From positions 1,698,450 to 1,762,449 of the forward strand of contig JANAVB010007000.1 of NCBI GenBank assembly GCA_029216955.1: a stretch of 64,000 bases of DNA, read 5' to 3'. The first letter of the stretch is position 1. Each line of letters starts with the position of its first letter. The notes below the pieces were generated by a model that had not been told where the DNA came from, did not search any database, and saw only the letters and a program-made list of their open reading frames with translations. Made by a program: the position numbers and the translations under genes. The stretch is from Iris pallida. Its lineage: Eukaryota; Streptophyta; Magnoliopsida; Asparagales; Iridaceae. Below, piece after piece: positions 15,876 to 28,663 of the stretch.

Positions 15876-17413
15876 TGGGCATCCATCTATTTCTGCCCAT
15901 AGTATCTTTTAGCTATTTTTTGTCCCGGATTGACATTGATTGATATTGATTGTTACCTTGACTAATAATTGATCATGCGTTCCTAGTTGGAACTAAGAGA
16001 CTGGCTAGTCGTCTTATCGAATTGAATGAGACACGTTAATGTATGAACCATGAACCATTGCAATCGACCAGCCGATCCGAACATTGGCAAATGGACACAT
16101 GTTGACTTCCATTTTCTGTAAAGGCAGCATGTGCATCTTATAGTCAAGGCATGATTCTTCCTTGGTTAGGTTTGATTGTTGTATTATGCTATGTAAGATC
16201 TACAACCCAACCGCACGGGTATCGTTGTAGAGTTGTGCATATCGTACTCTGTACCAAAGTACTCATTCTGAATGACCATGATCCACGACATAGGATTTTA
16301 ATCAACATAGGGACTATTAAGCTAAATAAAATAATGATTGCATGGAGAGAATGGATTCCCGAATTCTTACATGGCAGCCATCTTTAGGACGAATAGTGTC
16401 CCGACATGCCGGCTGGTTTTCACAGATACTACAAATCTGCCACATAGACAGGGAGTGGTATCTGCCTATATAGTATATATACTGATGACGGGCATCCCGC
16501 TGGGACTCGTCTAATTCATGATTGGCGCAATTGATTATTGGATAGACTAGCCTTGCTTGTACATAGTAGGAACTGAGGAATCCCTTATTGCATACTTCCA
16601 GAGCAACTTAGAACTTACAGTAGCAAGCCGTAGTAGTTGTATGGCCGTTTAAATTGACTTATCTATGCACTGTACCTACTCTGTTAACTACTGAGATGAG
16701 CAGAACGTCAGGACATAACGGGTCAACTTCTGTCCTTGTTTGGTTGGGAAGTTGGCTTGAAGTGTCATGATGTTGGGCGAACCCCAGTAGCAAACATAGA
16801 CTTTTTATCATATTCTTACTCATCATTGGTTCCAATTTCTCATATAGTGCTTCCTTGCGGTATTTGCTGTTAGAGGTCTAACCTCTTGGTTTTGCATGGC
16901 CAGATTTAGAGCATGTTCCCGAGGACTCAGCTTACTTCCACCTCCAAGATGGTCAATACTAGAGGAATGATCGCCGGAGGACACGAGTGGGTCCCTTGCT
17001 TCCCTGCTCGTTTTTACTATTTACTTTACTTTTATCGCTTGGCACCGACATGTTAGTCGGATTGTCTTGTACTTATTTATATAGTTGTAACTAAGTCAGA
17101 CTGCAGCTGATAACGATTGTGTATACCTTGTTATATCCTCTGGCTATGTTTTGTAAAGTCAGATCTCAAAGAACATTTTGACCGAGTGTTTGGGACGTTA
17201 CTGCTTTATCTTATATGTTCTCTATTTACAGTTTCTTGCTTGAATGATTGAGACAATAGATGTTGAGTGACCCTAGTAAGACTTTCATGTAGTATGCACC
17301 CTCTTCGTCTTTTAAAAAACATTGATATTATTATACGGTATTCTTTTACCCGTAATACGTAGCTGGCTGAGTCATTCTCCCGCTCTCCAGTATTCCGGTT
17401 CTGGGGCGTGAGA

Positions 17414-17679
17414 AGGTTTTAGTGGTGGCCCATGCAGGTCTGATTTCAGACTTGTAGGATATTTTAATTTATAGGATGTCTCAATCACACATGTTTTCCC
17501 TTGATCTCATGATTCGTTACTCTCGATTCTAGTTTGACATTCCAGTATCCTTGGACTTCATTGATCTTTCCTGTCCGATCGTTTGAATGTTCTTTTGTCC
17601 CTTTTCTTAGGGGCATCTCGTCCGTATCGGTCAGAGTTGGACAACACAGTAAGGGCAACATGAACAGCGAGACCCTGTT
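17414..17679 (+). other. G1 leader with conserved internal-start block
   Basis: Eight nt after the LTR lies GTGGTGGCCCATGCAGGTC (17422-17440), matched after the LTRs of LARD-A (9651-9633, minus) and G3 (59561-59579). It occupies the place of a primer-binding site, but I cannot match it to a known tRNA 3' end and no TGGTATCAGAGC is present. The remainder is untranslated leader. The gag frame upstream of 17680 carries a stop (TAA near 17652). Confidence 0.5.
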
Positions 17680-19318
17680 GATCAGCAACAAGGGCCAGTA
17701 CTACCTCGAGAGACTATCCAAGAAGAGGTGATAGTGGAACCAGCAGCTGGACCGCAGTATCCGGAGGTTCCAACACCACCAATAGTTCCACCTACCCCTG
17801 TGGAAGTGGACACACCATCCCTTCTAGAGATCATGAGAGGGATGATGGCTACTCAACAACATCAAATGTTGGCCCAGGAACGCATGCACGCCCAGTTACA
17901 AGAGCAGAATGTGTTGCTCAACCAAGGATTGCAGACGGCTTTGGCAAGAGGAGTGAGGACTGATTCAGGAGCATCAACCAGATTTTGCAAGTATAACCCC
18001 CGTCGTTTCGAGGGCACGGAAGATGCCATTTCAGCAGATGTATGGCTTAAGGATATTGAGCTATTCTGACAGCGACTAAGGTTCCGACAGAAGAATGTGT
18101 GGATCTAGTGAAGCTGTTACTTCAGGACCTCACACGTTATTGGTGGGAATCAGAAGAAGTGGGTATCAGACGTCCTGTTGCTTGGGGCGATTTTACTGCA
18201 AGATTCAAGACAAAGTACTATGGAGTTGTGGCACAGTTTGAGCTACAACAGAAGTTTATCAACCTCAAACAGAGTGGTAAGACAATGGATGCTTATGCAA
18301 CAGAATTCTGCAGGCTGAGTAGGTTTGCCCCAGAGATGGTAACAACGGAGAACTAGAGGGCTATGAGGTTTCAGCAAGGGTTTCATCTTGAACTCTTGCA
18401 ATTGATAGAGAGGCACAACTACCAGACTTTTGATAAGGTATTGACGGCAACCCACAGGCATGAGATCACCATTCAGAGGATCACAGCAAGGACTCGAGGT
18501 CAGAAGAGATCACACAATCAGATTGAGGAAGGAGGGGGAGTAGCACCCCGAGTTACACCATCTCCTGGCGTTTGCATTCACAATGTGGCGATGCGAGGGA
18601 CAGCACCACCAGTAAGGCAACAACAGCAACAGAGGAAGAGCCAGCAGCCCCTAACGTATTGCACTTATTATGGGAAGGTAGGGCACACTAAAGATGTGTG
18701 TTGGACATTGAACGAACAATGTTTGATATGTGGAAGTCCAGATCAGGGTTTCCACATGTACTATGAATTCGAGGTCAGGAGGACCAGTACAACAATTTCC
18801 TGCTGCTAGCACCAGGGGAAGGCCAGTATCGAGGACCAGCGGTGGCAGTGAGACCATTGGCACAACGTCCGTTGATGTCACAGGCTCAGTGTGTTTCGGC
18901 AGCATGGAGCGCAAGAGCAGTGAGAGCAGTAGCAACATCAAAGACAACCCCAGAATCACCAAGGCAGGGGCCAGCAGCAGCACCAGGTTAGGCCGCAGCA
19001 TGGGAAGCAATACGGATGCCGAGGGCAGGCATTCAATCTGTCCTTGGAAGAGGCATTGGCATCGGAAGATGTTGTGGCAGGTAACATTCTCGTCGCCTCA
19101 TATCCCGCAGTAGCATTGTTTGATTCGGGAGCATCACACTCGTTTATATCTGTACAATTTGCGACACGACTAGGAATGAAATTGAGGCATTGCCAGGGAG
19201 GTTGAATATACTCACTGGTAATGGGCTCGTAGGAGTTAGTAGAGTTATTCTTGCATGTAGTGTTGTAGTGTGCGGGCGTTTCTTACCCGCCAGGTTGATA
19301 GAATTTCCTACAAAAAAT
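17680..19318 (+). pseudogene. G1 gag and N-terminal protease, decayed
   Basis: Gag core: KYNPRRFEGTEDAISADVW (about 17989-18045), then LTRYWW and the F-x-x-Y-x(n)-F-x-x-LKQSG stretch of retrotransposon capsid. A nucleic-acid-binding region around 18655-18760 has two knuckles; the first reads CTYYGKVGHTKDVC, in which the second cysteine has become tyrosine. A protease starts near 19117 with LFDSGASHSFIS, so the catalytic DSG is present. The frame is lost by a stop at about 18068, a nearby frameshift, a TAG near 18355 and further shifts between 18809 and 19100. The coding sequence stops at codon AAT (19316-19318), where CACTA-2 entered, and resumes after 28666. Confidence 0.88.
19316..19318. 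repeat. CACTA-2 target-site duplication, left copy (AAT)
   Basis: AAT directly precedes the element end TACTACCAG; the same AAT follows the other end at 28664-28666. Removing the element and one copy restores the G1 protease frame across ACA AAA AAT TTC GAC. Confidence 0.9.
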
Positions 19319-19830
19319 TACTACCAGAATAAGTCGTTTTAGCGACGTCTAAAGACGTCGCTTAAACGACAAATTTCGTCACTAAAAATATTTAGCGACG
19401 AAATTACCGACGTTTTGGGTGGTCGCGAAAATGTAAGTCGCTGATCTTCAAAACATCGCCAAACGTCGCTAGTACCGACGTATATACGTCGGTATATTAC
19501 CGATGACTACCGTCGTATTGTCGGTAGTTTAGCGACGTGTACGACGTATATACGTCGGTATATTACTGACGTCTACCATCGTATCGTCGGTGGATTAGCG
19601 ACGTATTCAAAGTCGCTATACGTCGGTAAAATCCTGGGATGATTACCGACGTTTACCGTCGTTTAAAATATCAGTAAATTTCGGTAATTTCTAGGATGAT
19701 TACCGACGTGCATCGACGTTTACTGACGTCCTCTGACGTATAAGGACATCGGTAAACGTCGGTATCCTGGAAAATATTGCAGATTTATCGACGTTTATGG
19801 ACGCAAAATTACATCGGTAAACGTCGCTAA
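19319..19830 (-). repeat. CACTA-2 3' subterminal repeat array
   Basis: Contains the TIR and dense copies of TAGCGACGT, ACGTCGGTA and their inverses, typical of binding sites for the TNPA-like protein near CACTA ends. Confidence 0.8.
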
Positions 19831-19923
19831 ATCTGTAAAAAAAAATATAAAAAATACAGAATGTACATTTCTCCCTGCAGTTTAAAAAGATAACCATTTC
19901 TCACTGTAGAATAGGATCCAAAC

Positions 19924-20222
19924 AATCACAGAATGTCCAGTCCTCAGAATGTCCATTTCTCACTGTACACAGGTTTCAGTCCCTATAACCAAGTCTATAA
20001 TAATCACACAATGTCCAGTTCTCAGAATGTCCATTTCTCACTGTACACAGTCTTCAATCCCTATAACTAAGTCTACAACAATCACAACAACAAGTATCCA
20101 AATAACCAAGTACACCAAATAACAAAGTCTACAACCAAATAACCAAGTCTACACCAAATAACCACGTCTACACCCAAATAACCAAAGTCTAAAACCAAAT
20201 AACCAAAGTCTACACACAACCA
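19924..20222. repeat. 78-bp and 20-bp tandem repeats in CACTA-2
   Basis: AATCACARAATGTCCAGT-type units start at 19924, 20002 and (partly) 20080, a period of 78 bp. They are followed to about 20222 by some six degenerate units of CCAAATAACCAAGTCTACAA. The region lies downstream of the TNPA-like gene and is non-coding. Confidence 0.8.
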
Positions 20223-22246
20223 ACAAATAGAATAGGATCCAAACATCAAAATCTACACAACCAACAAATATCCAAGTCACAAACAAAGAATGAAACAAAC
20301 ACAAAGAAGAAGGCGGTGGAGACGTCGGTGGAGTCGATGTCGAAGAAGAAGGCGGTGGAGACGGCCGAGTCGACGACGATGAAGGCGCACCCGGAGGACC
20401 AGTACGCTCCAACGCTGTAAGTCGCTGGTGGTATGAATCCATGATAGATAACATTCTATCACTGCTCTGGACCATCAAATCCTGCGCCAATCTCAGCCTC
20501 TCGGCCATGGTCACCTGTCCTATCTGCAGCTCCGTCACCGTGCGCTCTAACCCTCCAACGGTGCGCTCTGTCCTCTCAGTCGTCTCCATGAGGTCCATAA
20601 TGCCGCAGTCGAGCGCATCCAATCGTGCTAGTTGCGCAGGATCGTCCGTAGGGTGCTGAGACTGCTCCTCGATCCGTCGTAGCAGGTCGTCACGGAGAGA
20701 CTCCATCATCTGGTGGACTCAGGCAGACTCCTGGGACGGCTGTGGACCATACATACTAGCAGGAGATGTCCTAAAGGACTGGGTCGCAACTAGGACGCCA
20801 TAGGATCCTGTACCGTAGTACGTACCCCTACGGAGTCCACCAGCGGCGGCAATCCACAGCTCGTCCGCCGACGGAGCTTGAGTGGGTTGCGAGGAAGTAC
20901 CGGCCTTTCCTACATCAGGTGCACTAGCAGCCGCCCGTTCCCGCAGCCTCTGATACTCGGCCTAGAAATTATGGATAGTACTCTATAATTTCTAATTAAT
21001 ATACTTATTATTACTAACTACATGAATATTTATTTGCATCATATTTACTAAGTTATATTAAAATTGACACGAAGTATTATATTAAGATAACGTATTGTAA
21101 TACTTACATAGGTCTGCTCGGCCCTCTCGTCAATAAGGTCTTCGCCCTTCCGATGGGTGCCAGGAAGACGGTTACCATATCGGCGTTACCGACCTTCCTT
21201 ACCTGTAATTAAATATATTATCTTAGTAATAATTTATCAGTTTTGTATTAAAAATATTTCTAAAAGAGGAAGACATACCAGACGACGGAAATGTTCCGTC
21301 ATCGGAATCGACCCACCGCACCACTTCGAGAAATATTGCCTAGCCGCCTTGGCCTTCTCCGACTTCTTCTTGTACCTTGGCTCGTCGAATCGAGCCTTCA
21401 TTGCATTCTACTGATCAGGGGTGATCCAACTTTGGATCGGCTTTCCGGTACGATCACGATCCTTCTGATCGTTGATAGCGTCGCGGATCAGCTTGGCAGC
21501 GACGGCAGAAAACATCCCCTCGATAAGCTCGGCCCGGTGCGGTGGATAGAAAAATATATCCTAGAAGAGCGCAAACCAAATATTTATCAATTATATATGA
21601 TATACAAAAATTATATGATTCATGTTAAAAGCAAATATTTTAACCTTGAAGCGCACAAAACAGAAGGCCTTCCTCTCGTCCGGAGCATCAGAGTAGCTAA
21701 TCCAAGCACCACCATAATTATGCCTCAACATGTGGCCTAGACGTCTCTGTACCTCTGGGGGACGATATCTATAAAAATATATTATATTCATGAAAAAAGT
21801 TAATTTATGATAAAAACAGAAAAAAATTATAAACCAAAACACCTACTTTGTACCGTCGGCCCAGATCTTCGTCCTCCTCTCCTCCGGAGGTGCGCACGCA
21901 TCATCTGCATGATGCCGGTCGGCCGTCGGCGCCGCCGCCTCGGCCGTCGCCGCAGCCTCCGTCATCTGCTCATCCGTCTCCATCATCCTATCAACAACAG
22001 GAACGCTAGACGGGCGAGCACTCTTAACAAGCCTGGAACTACTCGTCCCAGGAGATATGCCACGTGACGTGTCCCAGCAGGCCCAACTACTGTCCGATAT
22101 GGAGGAGTAATCGGCGATGAGGATCCAGAGCCGGTACCAGTATGAGGTACCGAAGGAAAACTCCGTCCTCTAGCAGTACCTGTAGGAAGTATCAGAGGAT
22201 TATGACCTCGTCGTCCCCCTCGGAACGCACCGCGACGACCTGCCAT
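20149..22246 (-). pseudogene. TNPA-like plant transposase (Ptta/En/Spm, PF03004 type) of CACTA-2
   Basis: In En/Spm elements this second gene encodes the DNA-binding regulator that recognises subterminal repeats. The start is chosen at 22246 (MAGRRGAFRGGRRGH), an arginine/glycine-rich N-terminus. Later exons show RRLGHMLRHNYGGAWISY (near 21690-21750), FFYPPHRAELIEGMFSAVAA (near 21490-21550), then KARFDEPRYKKKSEKAKAAR and FSKWCGGSIPMTEHFRRLV (21290-21400), the Ptta/En/Spm signature. The C-terminal exon (20709-20290) is a coiled coil of leucine/glutamate heptads ending in a serine/proline-rich tail. Introns separate these blocks. A stop inside the conserved block (about 21411) and another near 20718 suggest decay. 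It lies 240 bp downstream of TNP2, in the same direction. Confidence 0.75.
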
Positions 22247-22268
22247 ACCTGATAACAGCATATGATAA

Positions 22269-22380
22269 TACAACAAATAATAGAGACTAAAATATGAAAG
22301 TACAACAAATAATAGAGACTAGAAAAATGAAAGTACAACAAATAATAGAGACTAGAAATATAAAAGTACAACAAAAATAA
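22269..22380. repeat. 32-33 bp tandem repeat between CACTA-2 genes
   Basis: TACAACAAATAATAGAGACT begins at 22269, 22301, 22334 and, degenerate, at 22367. It lies between the TNPA-like start and the TNP2 stop. Confidence 0.85.
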
Positions 22381-22484
22381 GATAATAACCAAGACAACAT
22401 ATGATGATACATTCTACAATAAACATCTAAGTCCAGATAATATATTCTAGAAGAAACATCTAAGTTCAGATAAGTATATCTCTC

Positions 22485-25400
22485 TCAATCATCTTCAGAA
22501 TAATCATCTTGTTCGTCTTTCTCGACCTCATCTTCCTCTTCCTCCTCATCTTCACTTTCATCTTCGCCTTCGTCGGTTTCGTCTTCCTCTTCGGATAATT
22601 CTACATCTTCTACATTATGTGTCGTGTAATGCGTAACTTCCATGGAGTCCACATCGACAATATTGGTTACAAAAGGTAGCTCGTCCTCCTGGTAAGCTTT
22701 TTCGTCAACATCAAAAGTATCTCTAGCTTTAGTCTCGCATACTGCCCATCAGTCAGATTTCGTTGCTCACCGTCTCGGATAAGCTGTGAAGTACACGAGC
22801 TGAGCCTGAGTTGCTAGGACAAACGGTTCGTAGCCTTGATATCTACGCTTGTAGTTTATATCCAGAAGACCATGCTTGTCAATTTTTCAATCTTGATTTT
22901 CAATCGAATCGAACCATTCACACTTGAACAACACGATCTTTGCAGGTTCTCTGCCATTATTATATGACAACTCCACAATCTCTCGCAAGATGCCAAAGAA
23001 ATTATTTCCTGGATCGACGTCTTTGTAGTTCGAAGACTTGGTACACAAACAACTGTTTTTCGTAGAATCAAGATCCAGAAAGCTGTCTCTGATCGAAGCA
23101 TTTGTCGACTTGAACCGAAAGCCATTGACACAGTAACTTGGCCATATTTTAACAAAAGTAATTGATCCCTTGGCAAGAGTTCTAATTAATTCAATCTAGG
23201 TAAAATTAGACGATCGACCTGAACATCAAAGAAGCGATAATAAGTTATTTATTGCGCAGTTGCATTAGAAGAGGCCAGTAATTACCGAGCTACTTACATA
23301 TTCGCTCAACCAAGAAGGAAAATGACGTCTCATTTCTTCTTCTAATGCTTCGTCTGTTAGGTAGGGTCTAACTAGCCTCAACTCATCATTATATGTGCTG
23401 GAAAACAACGAAGCAATCGCTGATTAGTATAATAATATTAGCTTATACTATTACATTGAGATGGTAAACTCATCATCCTGAGTTACTTACCCCTCTAGCT
23501 TCTCCACTTCATTCTCGTCGCAATTGAGTATTACATACAACTGAGCAGCCCTTAGCTCTTCGTCATTCAAATATCTCTTTCATTTTCTCGAAGGCTTTTC
23601 GGACGTATTGAATACTTTCAGTATTCCATCATTAAATTCTTGATATCCGTCGTCGTTTCTCGGAGCCCTCGTTCTATTTGTAGCAACATGAGGTTTGAAA
23701 TAGGAGGAGCAGAAATTTGTAATCTCCTCGAGAATATAGGCTTCACAAATAGAACCCTCGACCCGAGCCTTTTTTTAACTTTTCTTTTTAGGTGATTCAA
23801 ATGTCGCTCGAACGGGTACATCCATCGATATTCGACGGGTCCACCAACACGTGCCTCGTAGGAAAGATGAATCGGCAAATGCTCCATAGAGTCAAAGAAT
23901 CTAGGAGGGAACACCTCTCTAGCTTGCACAGTGTTACCGCAATGTCCTTCTCTTGTTTTGACGATCAACGAGCAATTTCTTAGAACAATGGTCCCTGAAG
24001 AATATGCTAAGCTCCGTCAATGGATCCCAAACTGTCTGCGGTAAGAATTCCCAAAATGCAATCGAAATTAACCGCTCCATGAATATGTGACAATCATGGC
24101 TCTTTATACCTGTCAGTTTATTCTCCTTGAGGTCGACGCAACTTCTCAAGTTCGAAACATACCCATCTGGAAATTTCAGACCTTGAATCCACCTAAAGCC
24201 TCACTTTATCCTCCTTCTCCAGTGAGAAAATTGCCTTAGGCTGCTTCAACTTCCCATTCCCATCCTCTATCAAATGCAATGCAGGACATCTACATATTTC
24301 TTCCAAGTCCAATCTAGCCTTTGGATTGTCTTTCGTCTTCCCCTTTACGTCCATTACATATTAATTATGTTGTCAAACACATTCTCGATATGCATGACAT
24401 CAAGGTTATGTCTAATCAGATTGGTGCTCCAATATGGAAGATCCCAGAATATACTCCTCTTGTCCAGTTATGAGTGCGACCAAATCCGTCATACTTGTAG
24501 TCCGTAGCAGGCTGCTCAATAGCTCTTGGTAAATCTTTTACCTCTTTCCATATCGTGTATCCGGGCCACCTTGGCGGGGGATTAGCCTTCTCCACAATGC
24601 CAGCACGAAAAGAATTCTGTTCCTCCGATACGGATGATCCTTCGGCAGGAATTATCGATGACAATCGAAGAAGCACGGTTTGCCTCCGTGTTTCAAACGG
24701 AAAGCCTTAGTGCTATCCATGCAATACGGGCATGAAAGACGACCATGCGTGCTCCATCCAGATAACATTCCATAGGCCAGAAAGTCGTTGATGGTCCACA
24801 TAAGTGCTTCCCGCATTTAGAAATTTTGTTTTCTAGATACATCGTACGTGTTGGAACCTACTTCCCACAGCTGATTCAACTCATCAATCAACGGCTGTAA
24901 ATACACATCGATGTTCCTTTTCGGATTGTTCGGACCTGGGATAATAACGGTGAGAAACATATACGGAGTCTTCATACACATCCAAGGCGGTAGATTGTAC
25001 GGGGTGACGATCACAGGCTAACACGAATACTGGGATCCTGAAAGTCCGAATGGGGTAAAACCGTCGGAGCAGAGACCCAATCTGACATTACGCGGATCAG
25101 AAGAAAAATCTGGATACTCTCGATCAAAGTACTTCTATGCTTCTCCATCAGATGGGTGATCCAACACTCCTTCGGTTTGTTCTCGCTTATGACAACTCAT
25201 ATTTTCTGCAGTTTCCTTCACCATAAACAACCGCTGCAACCGCGACATCAACGACAAGTAGTGCATCGAAGAGGTAGGCTTGCTGGCACCGACATACTTT
25301 CCTCTACCACATGCCTTGTAGAGATCGACACCACAAAATCTGTAGGCGTCTTCATCCTTGTCGTCTTTGTAGTACAACATGCACCCGTTGCGACAGGCAT

Positions 25401-26073
25401 CAATTTTTTTATATCCCATCTAGAGTGATCTAACCATCCTCTTAGACTGGTAGAAGTCTTTAGGCAACTTCGCACCCTCAGGCAATATTTCTATAAGCAA
25501 CTCCATAAGACGGTTGTAGCAATCTTGCGACATGTTAAAATCGGACTTGTTGCTCAACAATCTTGTAACCACCTCCAACGGTGAATGATCCTCACAACCA
25601 GGATATAATGGAGTCCTTGCATTCTCCAGCAACTCCATGAACTGTACAACATCGGGGTTCGGTGCCTCCTCAGGTGCATCATGATCATCCGGATCGAAAC
25701 TAGGCCCGGACGCGTCGAAAACCATGTTCACCAATACATCGTCGTAAGGAGCGTTGTTGTGGACATCCACATAAGGCTCGTACTCCGATGCTAAAGACAC
25801 AAGTTCTCCGTGCTCGCTCCACTGATAGTAATTCGGCGTGAAACCCTTCGAGTATAAATGATACGTGACATCCACTTCTGGATGATATTTCAAGTTGCGA
25901 CATCTCACACACGGACACTTAATTTTGGTACCGTCCATGTACTGAGGGAACGCCTTGGCAAACTGCAGGAACTGGTGTACACCCTCTATGAATTCATCCC
26001 GCACACCGCACATGTCATCAGGATGACGGTTGTACATCTACGTATGATTCCGCAGATAGTAATTCAGCTCCAT
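22485..26073 (-). pseudogene. TNP2-like transposase of CACTA-2, full domain set, with stops
   Basis: The likely ATG is at 26073 (MELNYYLRNHT), followed by a TAG where CACTA-1 has TGG (WMYNR). Domains in order: transposase-associated zinc domain CPCVRCRN (about 25900); Transposase_21 core with YPGCEDHSPLEV, KKIDACRNGCMLYY, LPPWMCMKTPYMFL (about 24960) and HNW-type motifs (24400-24480); DUF4218 with FDSMEHLPIHLSYEA (about 23880); DUF4216 with FGILREIVELSYNN (about 22980); and an acidic tail of Glu/Asp runs ending at a TGA at 22485-22487. Two small introns have canonical donors, after 23491 and 23298. The exons at 23298-23397 and 23491 upward splice cleanly. Frameshifts near 25135, 24700, 24150 and 23960 break the frame. 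Confidence 0.88.
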
Positions 26074-27939
26074 AATTCTGTCAGATAGATACATCAAGGT
26101 AGTGAATGATATGCAAGTGTCAAAGCTTTGAAATAGTAGCTCAACCGAGGGATAGAGTTAATTGAAGGAAGTTACTGGGGAAAGTGAAGACCGACATGAA
26201 CTGATGATGCACAAAAATGAGGGTCTCAAAGCTGGAACAAGTCAAGTTGTACTTTGGAAAAAGAACTCTTGCAAGCTCTTTGTTCACAAAGCAAGCTATA
26301 AATAGAGAATACAGAATAAATAACGAGTTCGTAACTCAATTATAGAGCATACAAGAGTCGTAAACTCGAGAGATGTTCTGCATTCGTTATATCTTACTTT
26401 GTGCACAAAGAGCTTAACAAGAATAGAACATATCCAGAACACAACTTGTTATAACTTTGATCCCCAAATTCTCGTTTGTCAGTTCATGCGGTCTACACTT
26501 TCCGCAGTATATGTACACATGACATTTTACGTTAAATGGTCAGAGATTATCGGTCATCTTCTTTTCGCATTGCTAACTTTGTTTCGCGTGTTTGTGCGTA
26601 CGGTGGTCAGGGATTATCGCGGCGACATATCACCCGTGTCTACATAAGGACGTCGCTACAATATTTTATATAGGGTTGGCTGCTCGATCGATTTTATTTT
26701 TTCACCCAAAATTTTTGTTCTCCCGTCTCCTTCCCCCTCGACGAGCTCCTCCCCCTCGGCGACCCCCTCCTTCCTCAGTGACCCCCTCCTTCATCGGTGC
26801 AGCGATCGCGGGGGCATATCACTCAAAGGCTGAGTTGTATAAGTCAAGTTTTAGGATATTAGTCTATATATTATGTATAGTCCAACCGAGTCAACTCTAA
26901 GCTAAACTAGTCCAACTTGGTCAAACTAGCCATTTCTAAGTTGTATAAGTCAAGTTTTAGGATATTAGTCTATATATTATGTATCTAGCTATATTGTATC
27001 TAAGCTAAACCGAGTCAACTTTATACTAACATAACTTTATAAGTCAAGTATAGAGTATTACTAAAAAAACTTTTGGACTTATAGTCCTAGGCATATTGAA
27101 TCAGATGTTGGCAAATCAGTTGGTTTAGAATGTTAGGTTGCAGACATTGAAGTGGATAGATGAAGTATATGATTAAGATATCGGATATCCATAATCATGA
27201 CTATGATGACGGAACTTTAATCATGAAGGAAGAAGGATAACTAACTCGATTTAGAAAGAATTAGTACAAAGTTGGACAAGGCTCTTCTCTTAGAGAAACA
27301 TAACTACATATGAGACTTTCAAAAGGGAAATACTTTTCAAGTGTTTCCAAAATCTCAAGTTAATTGTTGGAGGAGGAATGAAGGGATGGCCAGTTTTGCT
27401 TCTGAGTAAGTGATAATTCTTTCTAGCAGCTGAAGATTGGTTGTACACTTGAAACTTATACTAAGAGAAATCAGTAATAATGTGTTTGCTCTTTCTATCT
27501 GGACTTTAAATGTCCTTATGAAACATTGAAAGTGGGGGTTATACTGTATTCATATATAAACCTTGCTATTTACACAGTTGCCTTAATTTACTACTCAGTT
27601 TGAATAATTTAATTCATGTGATGCATACACAAATAGTATGAGAAATAGGAAAAGAGAGACATGTTCACACAGATGTAAGTATACAATCTGTGGCAAGTGT
27701 CCAACCTACTATCTCAACCTTCAATTGATTTGGTACATATGAATGCAACTGACAATTGTAACATCGCAATAAAGAGAGCAGAACAATTAACTTGAAAATT
27801 ACTACACCCCAATTGGTACCAAGTTTGAGACAGATCATATATTATATATGTTTTTGTCGTATTCGTGTCTGTGTCGTGTCCATGTCAAATGGCTACTAGA
27901 GATATCAGGTTAGGGTTTACCTGAGCTTTGGGGCTGATA
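26074..27939. other. CACTA-2 upstream non-coding region with a 45-bp duplication
   Basis: No coding similarity. GTTGTATAAGTCAAGTTTTA and the next 25 bp occur at 26834-26878 and again at 26940-26984, 106 bp apart. A pyrimidine-rich stretch lies at 26720-26800. The rest is AT-rich with nothing recognised. Confidence 0.5.
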
Positions 27940-28310
27940 GAGAAAGGGGGTGGCCGAGAGGAGGAGGAGAAGGAGCTCGCGGTGGAGGAGCTCAGCGACG
28001 CGTGTAGGCGGTTGGAGGAGAAGAAACTCGATGGAGGAGCTCGGTTGGAGGAGGAGGGGATCTTGGGATGGCCGAGTAGGAGGAGGAGGAGGAGGAGCTC
28101 GCGGTGGAGGAGGAGGAGGGGTCGGTGGAGGAGCTCGTAGAGGAGGAAGAGCACGCAGCAACGAGGAGAAGGAGGAGGAGGCCGGTCGGCAGAGGTAGAG
28201 TAGGAGGAGGAGGTCGGTGGAGGAGAAGGAGCGGCGGAGGAGGAGTAGGAGCTCGAAGAGGCGGTGGAGGAGGAGGCTGGGCGACGGCGGAGAATGGAGG
28301 GAAAACAAAA
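27940..28310. repeat. G-rich GGAGGA minisatellite in CACTA-2
   Basis: About 360 bp of GGAGGAGG/CTCGGTGGAGGA units, G-rich on the + strand, just inside the 5' subterminal array. CACTA-1 has an equivalent tract at 13738-13990. Glycine/arginine- or leucine/proline-rich open frames here are repeat translations. Confidence 0.85.
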
Positions 28311-28364
28311 TTTTTGGGAAATGTTCGTGTGAATGGGGGGAAAGGAAAACCCGATCGGGTTAAT

Positions 28365-28663
28365 GGAAAAGATTTACCGACGTCAGTGAAAGACGTCGCT
28401 GAACGTCGCTATATTCTAAAAATATAGCAACGTCGTATTCTAGTGTCACAAAACATCGCTAATAGTAAAACAATAGCGACTTTTACCGACTTTTGGGCGA
28501 CGTAAAATTTGTTATAGAAAATTTAGTCACAATACGTCGCTGAACGTCGGTAGTTGTGACTTCCAGCGACGTAAAAATTATACGTCGCTAAATTGTCAAA
28601 TAATAGCGACGTTTTAATTAAACGTCGCTAAACTCGTCGCTGATATGACTTATTTTGGTAGTA
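28365..28663 (-). repeat. CACTA-2 5' subterminal array and TIR
   Basis: Many copies of GACGTCGCT/ACGTCGCTA in both directions, ending in TTATTTTGGTAGTA at 28663. The TSD AAT follows at 28664-28666. Confidence 0.85.

Larger units (their letters stand above)
14612..17413 (+). repeat. G1 5' LTR (2802 bp)
   Basis: Begins TGTCACTTCCCGTTCCCAG and ends TTCTGGGGCGTGAGA, an imperfect inverted repeat of its start; the final CA has become GA. It aligns with 31960-34146 until G3 interrupts that copy. It contains the GCCGCAT array (15249-15875), a perfect 11-bp hairpin at 15220-15250, and no genuine coding region. Reading frames through the array are repeat translations. Confidence 0.9.
19319..28663 (-). 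mobile_element. CACTA-2, near-complete CACTA transposon inside G1 protease (9345 bp)
   Basis: Terminal inverted repeats TACTACCARAATAAGTC are found at 19319 and, inverted, at 28663. They begin with T rather than the usual C at both ends. Subterminal arrays of GACGTCGC/ACGTCGGTA-type motifs fill 19336-19830 and 28375-28650. The TSD is AAT. Two leftward genes follow the En/Spm plan: TNP2-like transposase (26073-22485) then a TNPA-like gene (22246-20149). Both have GT-AG introns and some stops, so the copy is structurally complete but probably inactive. Confidence 0.9.

Noticed and set aside
27885..28427. Leu/Pro- and Gly/Glu-rich frames
   Set aside because: Low-complexity translation of the GGAGGA array of CACTA-2.
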